The position numbers were made by a program, and so were the translations under genes. The notes under the pieces are model-generated. The model made no database searches, was not told where the DNA came from, and worked only from the letters and a program-made list of their open reading frames with translations. 64,000 nt of DNA from JBBDRJ01 sp963766295. GTDB lineage: Bacteria; Actinomycetota; JAICYB01. The stretch is from positions 930,001 through 994,000 of the forward strand of contig CAVXYW010000002.1 in NCBI GenBank assembly GCA_963766295.1, given 5' to 3'. Within the stretch, counting starts at the first letter, position 1; each line of letters starts with the position of its first letter. Positions 15,813 to 25,073 of this stretch are shown piece after piece.

Positions 15813-16613
15813 ATGGCGAGAGCGTTGATAACGGGATGTTCGACGGGTATCGGCCGGGCGGCGGCGGTCGAACTGACCAAACGAGGCTTCGAAGTGATCG
15901 CAACGGCCAGGCGGCCGGAAACGCTCGATGATCTCGACGTCGCGGAGAAGATGGCACTCGATGTCAATGACGACGTATCGGTGAACGCGATCCGTGACAC
16001 GGTCGGCGATATCGAGGTTCTTGTTAACAACGCGGGTATCGGGATACATGCTCCCGTCGAGAAAGTGCCTTTGGACAAGTTCCGGAACGTGCTCGAGACC
16101 AACGTGATCGGCGTCGTCCGGATGATCCAGGCTTTCGCTCCGCAGATGCGCGAGCGGGGGAGCGGAGTGATCGTGAACGTCTCATCCATCGCCGGACGTG
16201 CGGCGTCGCCGCTGGGTGGTCTGTACTCGGCGTCCAAGTACGCGCTGGAAGGTCTATCCGAGGCTTTGCACTACGAGCTCAGTCACTGGAATGTTCGAGT
16301 GGCGTTGGTGGAGCCGGGCGGATTCGACACGGCGTTCGGCGACAACCGCATGTCCTTCGCTCTGGACGAACCCCCGTACGACGAGCTCGACCGGATATGG
16401 GAAGCAGCGCAGAACACCCTCCAGGGAGCTGCCGGGGATCGACCGGGACCGGAGGTCGTCGCGCACACGATCGCCGATGCGGTTGAGGGCAAGGAGCCGA
16501 AGTTGCGGTGGCCGGTCGGCGCAGATGCAGAGCTCGTGCTCTCGGTTCGTACGACTCAGAACGACGAGGAATTCGAAGACACGATGCGAACCACGCTGGG
16601 GCTCGACTGGTAA
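15813..16613 (+). CDS. SDR family oxidoreductase
   Basis: A 266-residue classical short-chain dehydrogenase. It has the cofactor motif TGCSTGIG (7-14), NNAG near 74, a Ser in NVSSIAG and the catalytic YSASK. PGGFDTAF follows, as in carbonyl reductases acting on lipophilic substrates. An ARR motif after the second strand suggests NADPH preference. GGAG lies 8 nt before the ATG, which was therefore preferred over an upstream in-frame start inside the acetyltransferase gene. The substrate is unknown. Confidence 0.92.
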   Translation: MARALITGCSTGIGRAAAVELTKRGFEVIATARRPETLDDLDVAEKMALDVNDDVSVNAIRDTVGDIEVLVNNAGIGIHAPVEKVPLDKFRNVLETNVIGVVRMIQAFAPQMRERGSGVIVNVSSIAGRAASPLGGLYSASKYALEGLSEALHYELSHWNVRVALVEPGGFDTAFGDNRMSFALDEPPYDELDRIWEAAQNTLQGAAGDRPGPEVVAHTIADAVEGKEPKLRWPVGADAELVLSVRTTQNDEEFEDTMRTTLGLDW

Positions 16614-16644
16614 GCCGCTCGCTTCGCTTCGCGGTAGTCGAGAC

Positions 16645-17607
16645 TTAGGGAATTAGCAGGACGCGTCCGAAGGCGTTGCGGCCCTCGATGTACGCGTGAG
16701 CATCGGCCGCGTTCGCCAACGGGAACTCACGATCGACAACGACGCGCAGCTCGCCGGCGGCAACGTCCTCGAGAAGTCGCTCGACCAAGGCGCGACCGTC
16801 TCCGAGGATCAGTTCGGCTCCCAGGAATACCCCGGTTAGCGTCAGGTTCTGGGCCGTTAGAACCCCGGGATCGATGGGTCGGCGGCCGCGACCCATGTCG
16901 CCGACTGTCACAACGCGACCGCGATAGGCAAGCGATTCGATCGAACCGAGAAGCGTGCTGCCCACCGAATCGACGGCAAGGTCGACGCCGCGGCCATCGG
17001 TCAGCCGGCGCACTTCCTCGACAAGCTCGACCTGCGTGTAGTCGATGCCGTGATCTAGTCCGAATTCCGATTGAAGGCGATCCAGCTTCGTTCCGCTCGA
17101 GGCTGTCGCGAGGACCGTTGCCCCGGCTCGCTTAGCAAGCTGGATGGCCGCCAGGCCCACGCCACCGGCGCCCCCTTGGATGAGAACGGTTTCACCCTTT
17201 TGGAGACGACCGAACTGGAACAGGCAAACGTCCGCTGTTCCGAACGGGATCGGCACGCATGCGGCCTCTTTGATGTCGAGAGAGCCGGGGACGACCCATG
17301 TCGACTGCCAAGGAACTGCGATCAGCTCGGCGTGTGAGCCGAACGGCGCTACTTCGACGACCTTTTGACCGACCGAGCGTTCCGAAACGTTGGAGCCGAC
17401 TTCGCGGATGGTGCCCGCCGATTGATAGCCGACGATGTGAGGCTCCGTCGCCAGCGCTCCGCCGGCGCGGTTGAGCACGTCGCCACCTTCGATGGAAACC
17501 GCTTCGATCTCGACGAGGACTCCGCCGTCCTGGCACACCGGATCCGGAACATCTGCGTAGCGGAAGACTTCCGGGGGCCCCGTTCTGTCGTAGACGGCCG
17601 CTTTCAC
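16645..17607 (-). CDS. Quinone oxidoreductase-like MDR superfamily protein
   Basis: A 320-residue zinc-free medium-chain dehydrogenase/reductase. It starts MKAAVYDRTGPPEVFRY, as NADPH:quinone reductases do. The nucleotide motif GGAGGVGLAAIQLAK lies near 143-157. The structural and catalytic zinc cysteines of alcohol dehydrogenases are absent. It probably reduces quinones or enones with NADPH. The GTG start lies 6 nt after a TAAACT box. Confidence 0.9.
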   Translation of the reverse strand: MKAAVYDRTGPPEVFRYADVPDPVCQDGGVLVEIEAVSIEGGDVLNRAGGALATEPHIVGYQSAGTIREVGSNVSERSVGQKVVEVAPFGSHAELIAVPWQSTWVVPGSLDIKEAACVPIPFGTADVCLFQFGRLQKGETVLIQGGAGGVGLAAIQLAKRAGATVLATASSGTKLDRLQSEFGLDHGIDYTQVELVEEVRRLTDGRGVDLAVDSVGSTLLGSIESLAYRGRVVTVGDMGRGRRPIDPGVLTAQNLTLTGVFLGAELILGDGRALVERLLEDVAAGELRVVVDREFPLANAADAHAYIEGRNAFGRVLLIP

Positions 17608-17613
17608 GTCCGG

Positions 17614-17619
17614 AGTTTA
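17614..17619 (-). promoter_or_regulatory. Putative -10 box, leaderless quinone reductase-like gene
   Basis: TAAACT on the minus strand lies 6 nt before the GTG at 17607, with no ribosome site between. No -35 box is clear. Confidence 0.4.
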
Positions 17620-17699
17620 GCTGTCTTGAGGTTTCTAGCTTCGTGGGAACTATCTAGTTATGCTCCAAAAGGTGTAGCGACGGCGAAAGGAGTAGGCAG

Positions 17700-18470
17700 A
17701 TGATGAAGTCTCAGCCGAGGCTGGCGGCGGCAACCGGCCTCGCGTATGTGGGAGCTTTGATCAGCTTCGCGATCATTGCGGAGATCAAAGATTTCGAGCA
17801 TGTCTCGGATATAGCCGGTGCAAGCAATGAGATGTTCGGGTCTTTGGCGATTCTTGCTGTCTTCGCGGCCGTGTTCTTCCTATGGTTTGCGTCGGCGGCA
17901 GCGAAACGATTCCAGCAGGTCGAGTTGAGTTACGGCGGATCGGGCCGGCTGGCCGGTGCGATGTACGGATCTGGCGTGATCATCGCCGGGATCATCTCTC
18001 TCGGAGTCGGAGTGCAGTGGGCGATGCGCACCGGTGGCGCTGATCTTGGTGCGCTGGCGAATGCGCTGATCGAAGGACCGACGCTGGTTGCGCCGGTGAT
18101 CGTTTTCTTGGGAGCCGGCGGTCTCATCACGGTTCGTGCAGAGGGTCTGGCTCCTCCGAGCCCGTTCCTCGGTCGACTTGCGCTGGCAACCTCTGCGGCC
18201 TTTGGAGTGCTCGCAGGTCTACAGCTATTCAAGAACTACGCATGGATCAACGAGACGGCGTACCTCACATTCACGGCGTGGATTCTGGTCATGAGCATCA
18301 TTGGGATCGCGCGCTGGGGAGCTTTGGACGGCGACGCATCGGCCGGACCTTCACGCTCATCGGCAGCTTCGGCCGTGCCTGCCGTTCCGGCAGCGGCGGC
18401 GGCTCCGGCTCGCAAGCCGGCAGCTCGCAAGCGCAAGCCTGCCGCGCGCAAGTCGTCTGCGAAGCGCTGA
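17700..18470 (+). CDS. Membrane protein with Ala/Pro/Lys-rich tail
   Basis: A 256-residue protein with about six membrane helices between residues 10 and 205 and a low-complexity tail of PAAAAAPARK and KPAARKRKPAARK repeats (about 215-256), probably cytoplasmic and able to bind nucleic acid or polyanions. GAAAGGAG precedes the ATG, and a TATGCT box lies upstream. I recognise no family. An intrinsic terminator follows directly, so it is probably a single-gene transcript. Confidence 0.7.
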   Translation: MMKSQPRLAAATGLAYVGALISFAIIAEIKDFEHVSDIAGASNEMFGSLAILAVFAAVFFLWFASAAAKRFQQVELSYGGSGRLAGAMYGSGVIIAGIISLGVGVQWAMRTGGADLGALANALIEGPTLVAPVIVFLGAGGLITVRAEGLAPPSPFLGRLALATSAAFGVLAGLQLFKNYAWINETAYLTFTAWILVMSIIGIARWGALDGDASAGPSRSSAASAVPAVPAAAAAPARKPAARKRKPAARKSSAKR

Positions 18471-18474
18471 CGAC

Positions 18475-19224
18475 TTAGGAAGTTGGTTTCTTGGTGCGGG
18501 CCCTCTTCGGGGGGCCCGCACTCTTTTTGCGGGACGCGCGGCGCTCTAGCCACTTGAGCGCTTCGCGTTGCGACAAACCCGAGAGCTCGGCCCCATGATC
18601 GGCGACGAATCGACGGACGGCGACTTCGTCTGTCTTGCTGTATTCGCGTAGCGCCCAGCCGATCGCCTTGCGGATAAAGAACTCGTGATCGCCCGCGCGT
18701 TGAAGGCAGTAGTCGAAGAGTCGCGTGGTGTCAGTCGCCTCCTTATAGAAGAGCTGATGGAGGATCGCCGTACGGGCGATCCAGATGTCGTGGGAACGGA
18801 TCCAGCGGTCCATGGTCTCTCTAAGAGCGGGATCGGCTCGGACCAACGAACCGACGGTTCGCGACGCGAGCGCATCGACTGTGTCCCACCAAGACTTGGT
18901 CGTGATCAGTTCTTCTGCTGTGGTCAGGAATGCGCTGGTTGCGGTCTTGACGTTGCGTCGCAGATAGCCGAGGACGAAGTATTGCCACTCGCGTTGCGGA
19001 CGCCGCCAAGACTTCAAAGCGAATCTCTTCAGCTGTGCCTCGGATGGAGAACGCAGATCCGCCAGGGCCTGCCTTGTGATCTCGTTTAGAGCCGGTGAGT
19101 CGATCCCGTAGTACTCGAACTGGTTGCGCATGTAGGCGCGCATCTGCGACGCGCGCTTCGGATTCGTCGCTTTCTTGAAAAGAGAGTCGAGCCGCTTCGT
19201 AAGCTCAGGCGTTGGGTCCGCCAC
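18475..19224 (-). CDS. DNA alkylation repair protein, AlkD-like
   Basis: A 249-residue all-helical HEAT-repeat protein of the AlkC/AlkD family (PF08713). Family motifs are WWDTVDALAS, WIARTAILHQLFY and EFFIRKAIGWALREYSK. Such glycosylases remove bulky or positively charged N-alkyl purines without base flipping. Trp and Asp of SWWDTVD match the catalytic cleft. The tail is Lys/Arg-rich. I took the GTG at 19224 as start; GTG 19233 is possible and no good ribosome site is seen. Its 3' coding end contains the terminator of the facing gene. Confidence 0.85.
   Translation of the reverse strand: MADPTPELTKRLDSLFKKATNPKRASQMRAYMRNQFEYYGIDSPALNEITRQALADLRSPSEAQLKRFALKSWRRPQREWQYFVLGYLRRNVKTATSAFLTTAEELITTKSWWDTVDALASRTVGSLVRADPALRETMDRWIRSHDIWIARTAILHQLFYKEATDTTRLFDYCLQRAGDHEFFIRKAIGWALREYSKTDEVAVRRFVADHGAELSGLSQREALKWLERRASRKKSAGPPKRARTKKPTS
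18494..18528 (+). terminator. Intrinsic terminator of the plus-strand membrane protein gene
   Basis: A 10-bp perfect stem GTGCGGGCCC/GGGCCCGCAC with an 8-nt loop is followed by TCTTTTT. It lies 23 nt after the stop codon and inside the 3' coding end of the facing AlkD-like gene. Confidence 0.9.
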
Positions 19225-19303
19225 AAGGCACACGGTAATGTACGCGCCTCGAGAAGTGGTGGGCGGCCGACGAGTAAGCTTTCCCGCTAAGGGGGAGCGA
19301 TCC

Positions 19304-19783
19304 ATGGAGATGCAAGGATGGGCGTCCGTGCACATCGACGCTGAACCCCTAGCTGTCTACGCGCTCATCAGTGACATCACTCGCATGGGGGAGTGGAGTC
19401 CGGAGTGTCAGGGCGGCGACTGGATAGATGGGGCGACAGCTATCGTCGGCTCTCAGTTCCACGGACGCAACCGTCGCGGCGACAACGAATGGACGACTCC
19501 CAACACTGTGATCGCCGCCGATGCGGGCCGAGAATTCGCGTGGGTGGTAGGAACACCGGACTTCCAGGTTTGCACGTGGCGTTTTTCCCTAACACGGGAC
19601 AACGGCGGCACGACGGTGACGGAATCCTTTGAGCTCGGAAACGAGGAGGTGGGTTTCCACGCCACCGTTTTGGAGCTGCCCGAGGATGAGCGTCCCAACC
19701 TGTTGAATGCGCGCAGGGATCAGCTGGTGGAGGACATCCGTCATACGCTTGCTTCCCTGAAGGAGGCGGCCGAACGCGGCTGA
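19304..19783 (+). CDS. SRPBCC family protein
   Basis: A 159-residue START/polyketide-cyclase-like protein: WASVHIDAEPLAVYALISDI is the usual first strand and helix, and MGEWSPEC and FAWVVGTPDF follow. The family binds hydrophobic ligands in a helix-grip cavity. GGGGGAGCG precedes the ATG. It is followed after 19 nt by the YqgE gene. The ligand is unknown. Confidence 0.85.
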   Translation: MEMQGWASVHIDAEPLAVYALISDITRMGEWSPECQGGDWIDGATAIVGSQFHGRNRRGDNEWTTPNTVIAADAGREFAWVVGTPDFQVCTWRFSLTRDNGGTTVTESFELGNEEVGFHATVLELPEDERPNLLNARRDQLVEDIRHTLASLKEAAERG

Positions 19784-19802
19784 AAGGTTCGGCGCTTCTC
19801 AT

Positions 19803-20375
19803 ATGAACGAAGAATGGGACGCAAAGGAGCTTCGAGGCCGTCTGCTCGTTGCGACGCCGAGCCTGATGGATCCGAACTTCTTCCGGACGGTGGTGCTCGT
19901 CGTCGAACACACAGACGAAGGATCGGCCGGGGTCGTCCTGAACCGGCCCAGCGAAACGGGACTGAGCGAGGGGCCGTTGGAGGAGTGGCAACCATTGGCC
20001 GCAGATCCGGCCCTGGTGTTTGTCGGTGGGCCGGTTGCCCCCGGAGCGGCCGTCTGTCTGGCAAAGAGTGCACCGGAATCGAGGCCGCTCGCATGGCAAC
20101 CCGTCGTCGACGGACTCGGTGTGCTCGATCTGGATCATGATCTCGATCAGATACGGGACGGTGTTGATCGGATCAGGATGTTCGCCGGGTACTCGGGGTG
20201 GGGTGCCGGCCAGCTCGAGAGCGAGATCGAAGAAGGTTCGTGGTACGTCCTCGATGCAGATCCGGAAGACGCGCTTTCTTCGCAGCCCGGCGGTCTTTGG
20301 CGATTCGTCCTCAAACGTCAGGGTGGAAAGCTGGCGATGGTCGCGAACTTTCCCGCCGATCCGTCCTACAACTAG
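19803..20375 (+). CDS. YqgE/AlgH family protein
   Basis: A 190-residue UPF0301 protein. Signature segments are LRGRLLVATPSLMDPNFFRTVV at the N-terminus, AGVVLNRPSE, VFVGGPVAPG and FAGYSGWGAGQLE. The length is normal. The biochemical role of the family is not established. It lies 2 nt before plsC-like gene and downstream of the SRPBCC gene, so the three may be co-transcribed. Confidence 0.93.
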   Translation: MNEEWDAKELRGRLLVATPSLMDPNFFRTVVLVVEHTDEGSAGVVLNRPSETGLSEGPLEEWQPLAADPALVFVGGPVAPGAAVCLAKSAPESRPLAWQPVVDGLGVLDLDHDLDQIRDGVDRIRMFAGYSGWGAGQLESEIEEGSWYVLDADPEDALSSQPGGLWRFVLKRQGGKLAMVANFPADPSYN

Positions 20376-20377
20376 CA

Positions 20378-21118
20378 ATGCCTCCGTCCTCCGAGTTGCC
20401 GGGCGCGGGCCTGATACGGGCCTACGGGCGGCTCCTGCAGCGTTCGGCGAAGGTCGCTACCGGTCCAGCGATGCGCTGGATGTTCGGCGTCGATGCACAA
20501 GGTCTCGATCGTGTTCCTCGTCGGGGGCCCGCGATCATCACACCGAACCACCTTTCCTTCATCGACCCACTTGCGGTGACGCTGGTTGTGCCTCGTGACG
20601 TGACATACATCGGTAAGGCCGAATACACGGACTCGTGGTCGACGCGGTGGTTCATGGAGCTCGGCGGCGTCATCCCCGTCCGCAGAGAAGACTCGAAAGC
20701 CGCCGAGGGTTCACTCGACGCGGGTATTCAGGTCCTTCGTTCCGGCAAGCTGCTCGGTATTTTTCCCGAAGGAACCCGGTCTCCGGACGGACGTCTGTTC
20801 AAGGGTAAGACCGGCGCCGCACGCATGGCGGCGATCGTCGGGTGTCCTGTGATTCCCGTCGGTCTTCGAGGCACCGACGAAGTTCTTCCCAAGGACGCAA
20901 AGATGCCGAAGATCGGCGTGCGCGTCAGCGTTAAGTTCGGAAAACCTATACGCGTGCCGCCGGAAGGGGTCGATGATCGGGCGGTCCTCAGGCAATTCAC
21001 CGACGACCTCATGCAAGAGATCGCGAAACTCAGCGGCCAGACCTATCGCCACCGCTACTCGTACACGAAGAGACTCGGTCAACCGGGTCCTGTTGCACCG
21101 CCGAACCTTTTCGCCTGA
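20378..21118 (+). CDS. plsC: 1-acyl-sn-glycerol-3-phosphate acyltransferase
   Basis: A 246-residue PlsC-family acyltransferase. The catalytic NHLSFIDP (H-x4-D) lies near 62-69, followed by RWFMELGGVIPVRR and the glycerol-phosphate-binding motif FPEGTRS. It acylates lysophosphatidic acid at position 2 on the inner face of the membrane. The ATG at 20378 was chosen because it starts just after the YqgE stop. Longer upstream in-frame starts fall within the previous gene. Confidence 0.9.
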   Translation: MPPSSELPGAGLIRAYGRLLQRSAKVATGPAMRWMFGVDAQGLDRVPRRGPAIITPNHLSFIDPLAVTLVVPRDVTYIGKAEYTDSWSTRWFMELGGVIPVRREDSKAAEGSLDAGIQVLRSGKLLGIFPEGTRSPDGRLFKGKTGAARMAAIVGCPVIPVGLRGTDEVLPKDAKMPKIGVRVSVKFGKPIRVPPEGVDDRAVLRQFTDDLMQEIAKLSGQTYRHRYSYTKRLGQPGPVAPPNLFA

Positions 21119-21126
21119 AGCGGCGA

Positions 21127-21798
21127 TCAGTGCTTGACGTCGTCGCCGGTTCCGGCGAAGGACTCAGGCGAGAAGTCGGGAGCGCGGAACATTTCGATGA
21201 CGCCCTTCTCGCGCGCTTCCAATTGCCGGATCGCGTCCGGTAGTTGGGCGGCGATCTCGGGAGGGATCGCGATGACTCCGTGCTGGTCGGCCTGCAGGAG
21301 GTCGCCGGGTCGGACCTCGAGGCCTCCAACTGAGACCGGTTCGCCCGAGCCCTCGACGTGGACGTATGCATGGGAGACACCCACGGATCCGGCGAATGCG
21401 TGGAAACCGACAGCCTTCATCTCGTCGAGATCGCGCACGCAACCATTGGTGATCACTCCCGCGCAACCGAAGGCTTGGAAGATGTTCGAGTTGACCTCGC
21501 CCCAGAATGAGCCGCCTCCGGGTGGGTCGTCCAGATCTTGAACAACAACGAACCGAGGTCTCGGGACGGATAGGACGTGCCGCCAAAGCGCTCGCGTTCG
21601 ATCCTCACCCGGAGCGGACGCCCTGATGGTTGCAGTGGCGGCGAAGCCCTGGACGATCCCGAGCTCGGGAAACATGCATCGCACGCCGCCGTCCATGTAG
21701 CCCGTGTTGTGAGGGCGCACGTCGAAGGTTTCGATCCCGTTTGCAAGTGCGGGCGTTGGGAACTGGGCCAACTCGGCCAGCACCGATCGTTCGACCAT
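21127..21798 (-). CDS. RraA family protein
   Basis: A 223-residue RraA-fold protein (aldolase/decarboxylase or RNase E regulator-like). GCAGVITNGCVRDLDEM is the metal and substrate site motif (Arg and Asp of RD), and PGDLLQADQHGVIAIP is the family C-terminal signature. Many members are 4-hydroxy-4-methyl-2-oxoglutarate aldolases. There is no neighbouring aromatic pathway to support one substrate. It is a single gene between convergent plsC and a divergent ABC transporter. Confidence 0.88.
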   Translation of the reverse strand: MVERSVLAELAQFPTPALANGIETFDVRPHNTGYMDGGVRCMFPELGIVQGFAATATIRASAPGEDRTRALWRHVLSVPRPRFVVVQDLDDPPGGGSFWGEVNSNIFQAFGCAGVITNGCVRDLDEMKAVGFHAFAGSVGVSHAYVHVEGSGEPVSVGGLEVRPGDLLQADQHGVIAIPPEIAAQLPDAIRQLEAREKGVIEMFRAPDFSPESFAGTGDDVKH

Positions 21799-21853
21799 TG
21801 CGCAGTTCTACCTGGTTCGATGCTGGTGACGCGAAGTAGCCATGTGCTGCGAG

Positions 21854-21859
21854 TAGTAT
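21854..21859 (+). promoter_or_regulatory. Putative -10 box of ABC transporter operon
   Basis: TAGTAT lies 9 nt before the ATG at 21869. No ribosome site is present, so the mRNA is likely leaderless. Confidence 0.45.
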
Positions 21860-21868
21860 CCCGGCGTT

Positions 21869-22816
21869 ATGGCCACCAAGGGACGTCGCAAGAAGTCGGC
21901 CAAGCCTGTACGCCGGCGGAGGACGTTCGCGTTGGCGGTGATCTCGACCAAGGGCCTGACTAAGCACTTCGGTCCGATCAAAGCGGTCCAGGACCTCGAC
22001 CTCGAGGTGCGGCGCGGAGAGATCTTCGGGTACCTCGGGCCCAACGGATCGGGCAAGACCACGACTATTCGTTTGCTGCTTGATTTCATCCGTCCAACGC
22101 GAGGCAAGGCTGCAGTGCTCGGCGGATCGGGCGCCGATACGGCCATCCGCAAACGGATCGGCTACATGCCCGGTGACCTGAATCTCGATCCCAAGTACAC
22201 CGCCAACGACGTGTTCTCCTTTTACGGAGCTCTTCGTGGAGGTGTCGACGGCGGCCGGGTCAAGGAGCTCGTTGATCGCTTCGAGTTGGATCCGACCCGT
22301 CCAATCCGTCAGCTCAGTACGGGGAACCGGCGGAAGGTCGGCATCGTGCAGGCGTTCATGCATCGGCCGGAGCTGTTGATCCTGGACGAGCCAACTTCCG
22401 GTCTTGACCCCTTACTGCAATACGAGTTTCAACAGATCGTGCGCGAGGCGAGAGGGGACGGCGCAACGGTTCTTCTCTCGTCGCATGTGCTTCCCGAGGT
22501 GGAGCAGCTGGCAGATCGTGTCGCGATCCTGCGCCAGGGCCGTGTCGTGAAGCAAGGTGGCGTGGAACAACTGCGTCGGCAGGCGCGGCAGAGGGTCGAA
22601 TTGTACTTCGACAAGAAGGCGGACATAAAGGCGTTCCGCCTTATCCCAGAGGTCGTGGAGGCGACGGCCGACCACAACACTGTGCATCTGGTAGTCGAGG
22701 GAACCGTTGAACGTGTGCTCCGAACGGCTGCCCGGCTGCACGTGCATCGCATCGTAAGCCCGGAAGCCGATCTCGAGGACGTGTTCCTCAGCTACTACCA
22801 GGACGACAAGAAATGA
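21869..22816 (+). CDS. ABC transporter ATP-binding protein
   Basis: A 315-residue ABC ATPase. A Lys/Arg-rich N-terminal extension (1-22) precedes the ATPase domain. Walker A is GPNGSGKTTT. The signature is LSTGNRRKVG, slightly divergent from LSGGQ. Walker B is LLILDEPTSGLDP, and SSHVL is the switch. The C-terminal 80 residues match DrrA/CcmA-type exporters. Together with the next gene it forms an ABC-2 exporter, perhaps for a drug or lipid. It overlaps the permease gene by ATGA. Confidence 0.93.
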   Translation: MATKGRRKKSAKPVRRRRTFALAVISTKGLTKHFGPIKAVQDLDLEVRRGEIFGYLGPNGSGKTTTIRLLLDFIRPTRGKAAVLGGSGADTAIRKRIGYMPGDLNLDPKYTANDVFSFYGALRGGVDGGRVKELVDRFELDPTRPIRQLSTGNRRKVGIVQAFMHRPELLILDEPTSGLDPLLQYEFQQIVREARGDGATVLLSSHVLPEVEQLADRVAILRQGRVVKQGGVEQLRRQARQRVELYFDKKADIKAFRLIPEVVEATADHNTVHLVVEGTVERVLRTAARLHVHRIVSPEADLEDVFLSYYQDDKK

Positions 22817-23613
22817 TCATCGCGCTTCGCTTCTTCATCGACCGCCGCCGCTGGAACATCTGGTGGGTTGTCGGTGGGATCGCGTTCATCTTCTTGACGG
22901 TTAGCTTTTATCCGGCGATCAAGGACCAGAGCGCCTTCAACGACTTTTACAAGGATCTGCCGGAGGGCGCGAAGGCACTGATCGGTGCCGCTGGCGGGAT
23001 AGAGCTAACTTCACCTGCCGGTTATCTGCAGAGCAACTTTTTCGCGCAGCTGTTCCCGATAGCGCTCTTGATCTTTGGGATCGCGGGTGGTGCTAGAGCG
23101 ATCGCCGGCGCCGAGGACGACGGCACACTCGAGCTGATGCTCTCGAACCCGGTGACACGGCTCCGCGTCGCCGTTGAGCGATACCTGTCGGCTGTCGGGA
23201 TGACGTTTGGTCTCGGGCTCATCCTGACGGCCGCGCTCGTCGCACTATCGTCGCCCTTCGATTTGTTGACCGATGGCGTGTCGGCGGTCGACGTAATCGG
23301 TGCCGGCTTGGCCGCAACTTGTTTCGGCATCTTCCACCTGTCGCTTGCCTTCGTCGTCGGCGCCGTGGGCGGCGGACGTTCCCGTGCTTTCGCTTTGAGC
23401 GCTGCGGTGGGAGTGGGAGGTTTCATCCTGTTCGGGATCGTCAGCGGCGGCGCGATCGAGCCGGCGCGATTCGTGACTCCTTGGTGGTGGTATCTAAGCC
23501 GGAACCTCCTGGCGCAAGGCCTGCCACCGGAATCGATTTACCTGCCAATCGGTCTGTCCGCCGCATTGGCGACGATCGGAGTCTGGCGATTCAGACTGCG
23601 GGACTTGCGCTAG
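22813..23613 (+). CDS. ABC-2 type transporter permease
   Basis: A 266-residue protein with six membrane helices. The segment GGARAIAGAEDDGTLELMLSNPVTR is the coupling helix motif of ABC-2 permeases (about 93-117). It is coupled to the ATPase by an ATGA overlap and forms an exporter with it. The substrate is unknown. Confidence 0.9.
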   Translation: MIIALRFFIDRRRWNIWWVVGGIAFIFLTVSFYPAIKDQSAFNDFYKDLPEGAKALIGAAGGIELTSPAGYLQSNFFAQLFPIALLIFGIAGGARAIAGAEDDGTLELMLSNPVTRLRVAVERYLSAVGMTFGLGLILTAALVALSSPFDLLTDGVSAVDVIGAGLAATCFGIFHLSLAFVVGAVGGGRSRAFALSAAVGVGGFILFGIVSGGAIEPARFVTPWWWYLSRNLLAQGLPPESIYLPIGLSAALATIGVWRFRLRDLR

Positions 23614-23657
23614 CCCGTCGAGAAGTAGCCTTCATGGCGCGAAGCGACCGATTGGCC

Positions 23658-25073
23658 CTAGAACTGGAAGTAGATGAAAGGGAGGGGCGTTCCGCCGCTG
23701 AAGATCAAGAGGAGGACGAGAAGTAGTCCCAAGCTGACGCCAACAGTCAAGGGACGTGTGTCCAGGAGCGGAACCTGATCGCCTGAGCGTCGCTGCGTCA
23801 AGTCCAGCAACAGGATTCCGAGCGCTGCGACCGCGACGATGAACAGACTGTTCAGGTCGACGGTCCAGCCCCCGCGGCCTGTGAAGATCCCGGCGAAGAA
23901 GTGGAACGCCTCGCGGAGAGACTCGGCCCGGAAGACCACGAAGACAAGAGTGGCGATGTTGGCCGTCACGATGACCGACAACAGGTCGCGCCGCCAAACG
24001 ATCGGACGCTCAACATCGTCGCGATCGCGTCCGCGCAAGCGATCGAATGCCAGGAGCAGCCCGTGAAGCCCTCCCCAAACGACGAACGTCCAGGACGCTC
24101 CGTGCCAGAGTCCGCCGAGCAGCATGGTCAGGATGAGATTGCGGTACGTCGCAAGCTTGTTGCCTCGATTTCCGCCCAACGGGATGTACAGGTAGTCGCG
24201 TAGCCAGTTGGACAGTGAGACGTGCCACCGCCGCCAGAACTCCGTGATGTTTCTCGCGAGGTACGGCTGGCGAAAGTTGATCGGCAGCTCGATGCCGAGC
24301 AACCACGCCGAACCGCGTGCGATGTCCGTGTAGCCCGAGAAGTCACCGTAGATCTGCAGCGCGAAGCCCCAGGCCGTGAACAGCAGAGTGAGCGCGCTTG
24401 CTTCGGATGCAAACGAAAAGCCGCCGGTAACCACGGCGGCAACACCGTCTGCGATCACCACCTTCTTGAAGAGTCCGGTGAGGATCAGGACGAGCGATTG
24501 AGTGACCCGTTCGCGAGTGGGCCGGACGCGGTCACGGCCGAACTGCGGCAGCTGAAGATGAGCGCGTCCAATAGGTCCGGCGACCAGCTGAGGAAAGAAG
24601 GCAACGAAGACCGAATAATCGAGCAGACTGCGAGACGGCTCTATGTGGCGACGGTAGACGTCGAATACGTACGAGATGCCGTGGAACGTGTAAAAGCTGA
24701 TGCCGACGGGCAGCAGGATGCGCAAGAGCGGCGGATGGACGTCGAGACCGATTCGTTGCAACATCTCGACCGCGGAGTCGGTGAAGAAGTCGAAGTACTT
24801 GAAGAACCCGAGGATTCCGAGATTGACACCCAGGCTTGCGAGCAGCCAGCGCCGTCGCACTCGATCGTTGTCCGATCGGCTGATCGATAGACCGAACCAG
24901 TAGTCCAGCCCCGTTGACAGCAGGAGAAGCCCGAGGAACCGGTAGTCGAACGCCCCGTAGAAGATGTAGGACGCGACAAGCAGCAGCACGTTCTGACCCC
25001 GGCGGGGCAGGCGCCAATAAACGAGAAGGACGACGCCGAAGAAGGACGCGTACTGCAAAGAGTTGAACGTCAC
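23658..25073 (-). CDS. MBOAT family O-acyltransferase, AlgI-like
   Basis: A 471-residue polytopic membrane-bound O-acyltransferase. MTFNSLQYASFFGVVLLVYW is the usual start of AlgI/DltB-like proteins. WRRWHVSLSNWLRDYLY and GLWHGASWTFVVWG contain the conserved histidines, the latter the catalytic one. It probably passes acetyl groups across the membrane to a surface polysaccharide. The GTG start overlaps the stop of the SGNH-like gene (GTGA), so the two are coupled and act as an AlgI/AlgJ-type pair. Confidence 0.92.
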   Translation of the reverse strand: MTFNSLQYASFFGVVLLVYWRLPRRGQNVLLLVASYIFYGAFDYRFLGLLLLSTGLDYWFGLSISRSDNDRVRRRWLLASLGVNLGILGFFKYFDFFTDSAVEMLQRIGLDVHPPLLRILLPVGISFYTFHGISYVFDVYRRHIEPSRSLLDYSVFVAFFPQLVAGPIGRAHLQLPQFGRDRVRPTRERVTQSLVLILTGLFKKVVIADGVAAVVTGGFSFASEASALTLLFTAWGFALQIYGDFSGYTDIARGSAWLLGIELPINFRQPYLARNITEFWRRWHVSLSNWLRDYLYIPLGGNRGNKLATYRNLILTMLLGGLWHGASWTFVVWGGLHGLLLAFDRLRGRDRDDVERPIVWRRDLLSVIVTANIATLVFVVFRAESLREAFHFFAGIFTGRGGWTVDLNSLFIVAVAALGILLLDLTQRRSGDQVPLLDTRPLTVGVSLGLLLVLLLIFSGGTPLPFIYFQF

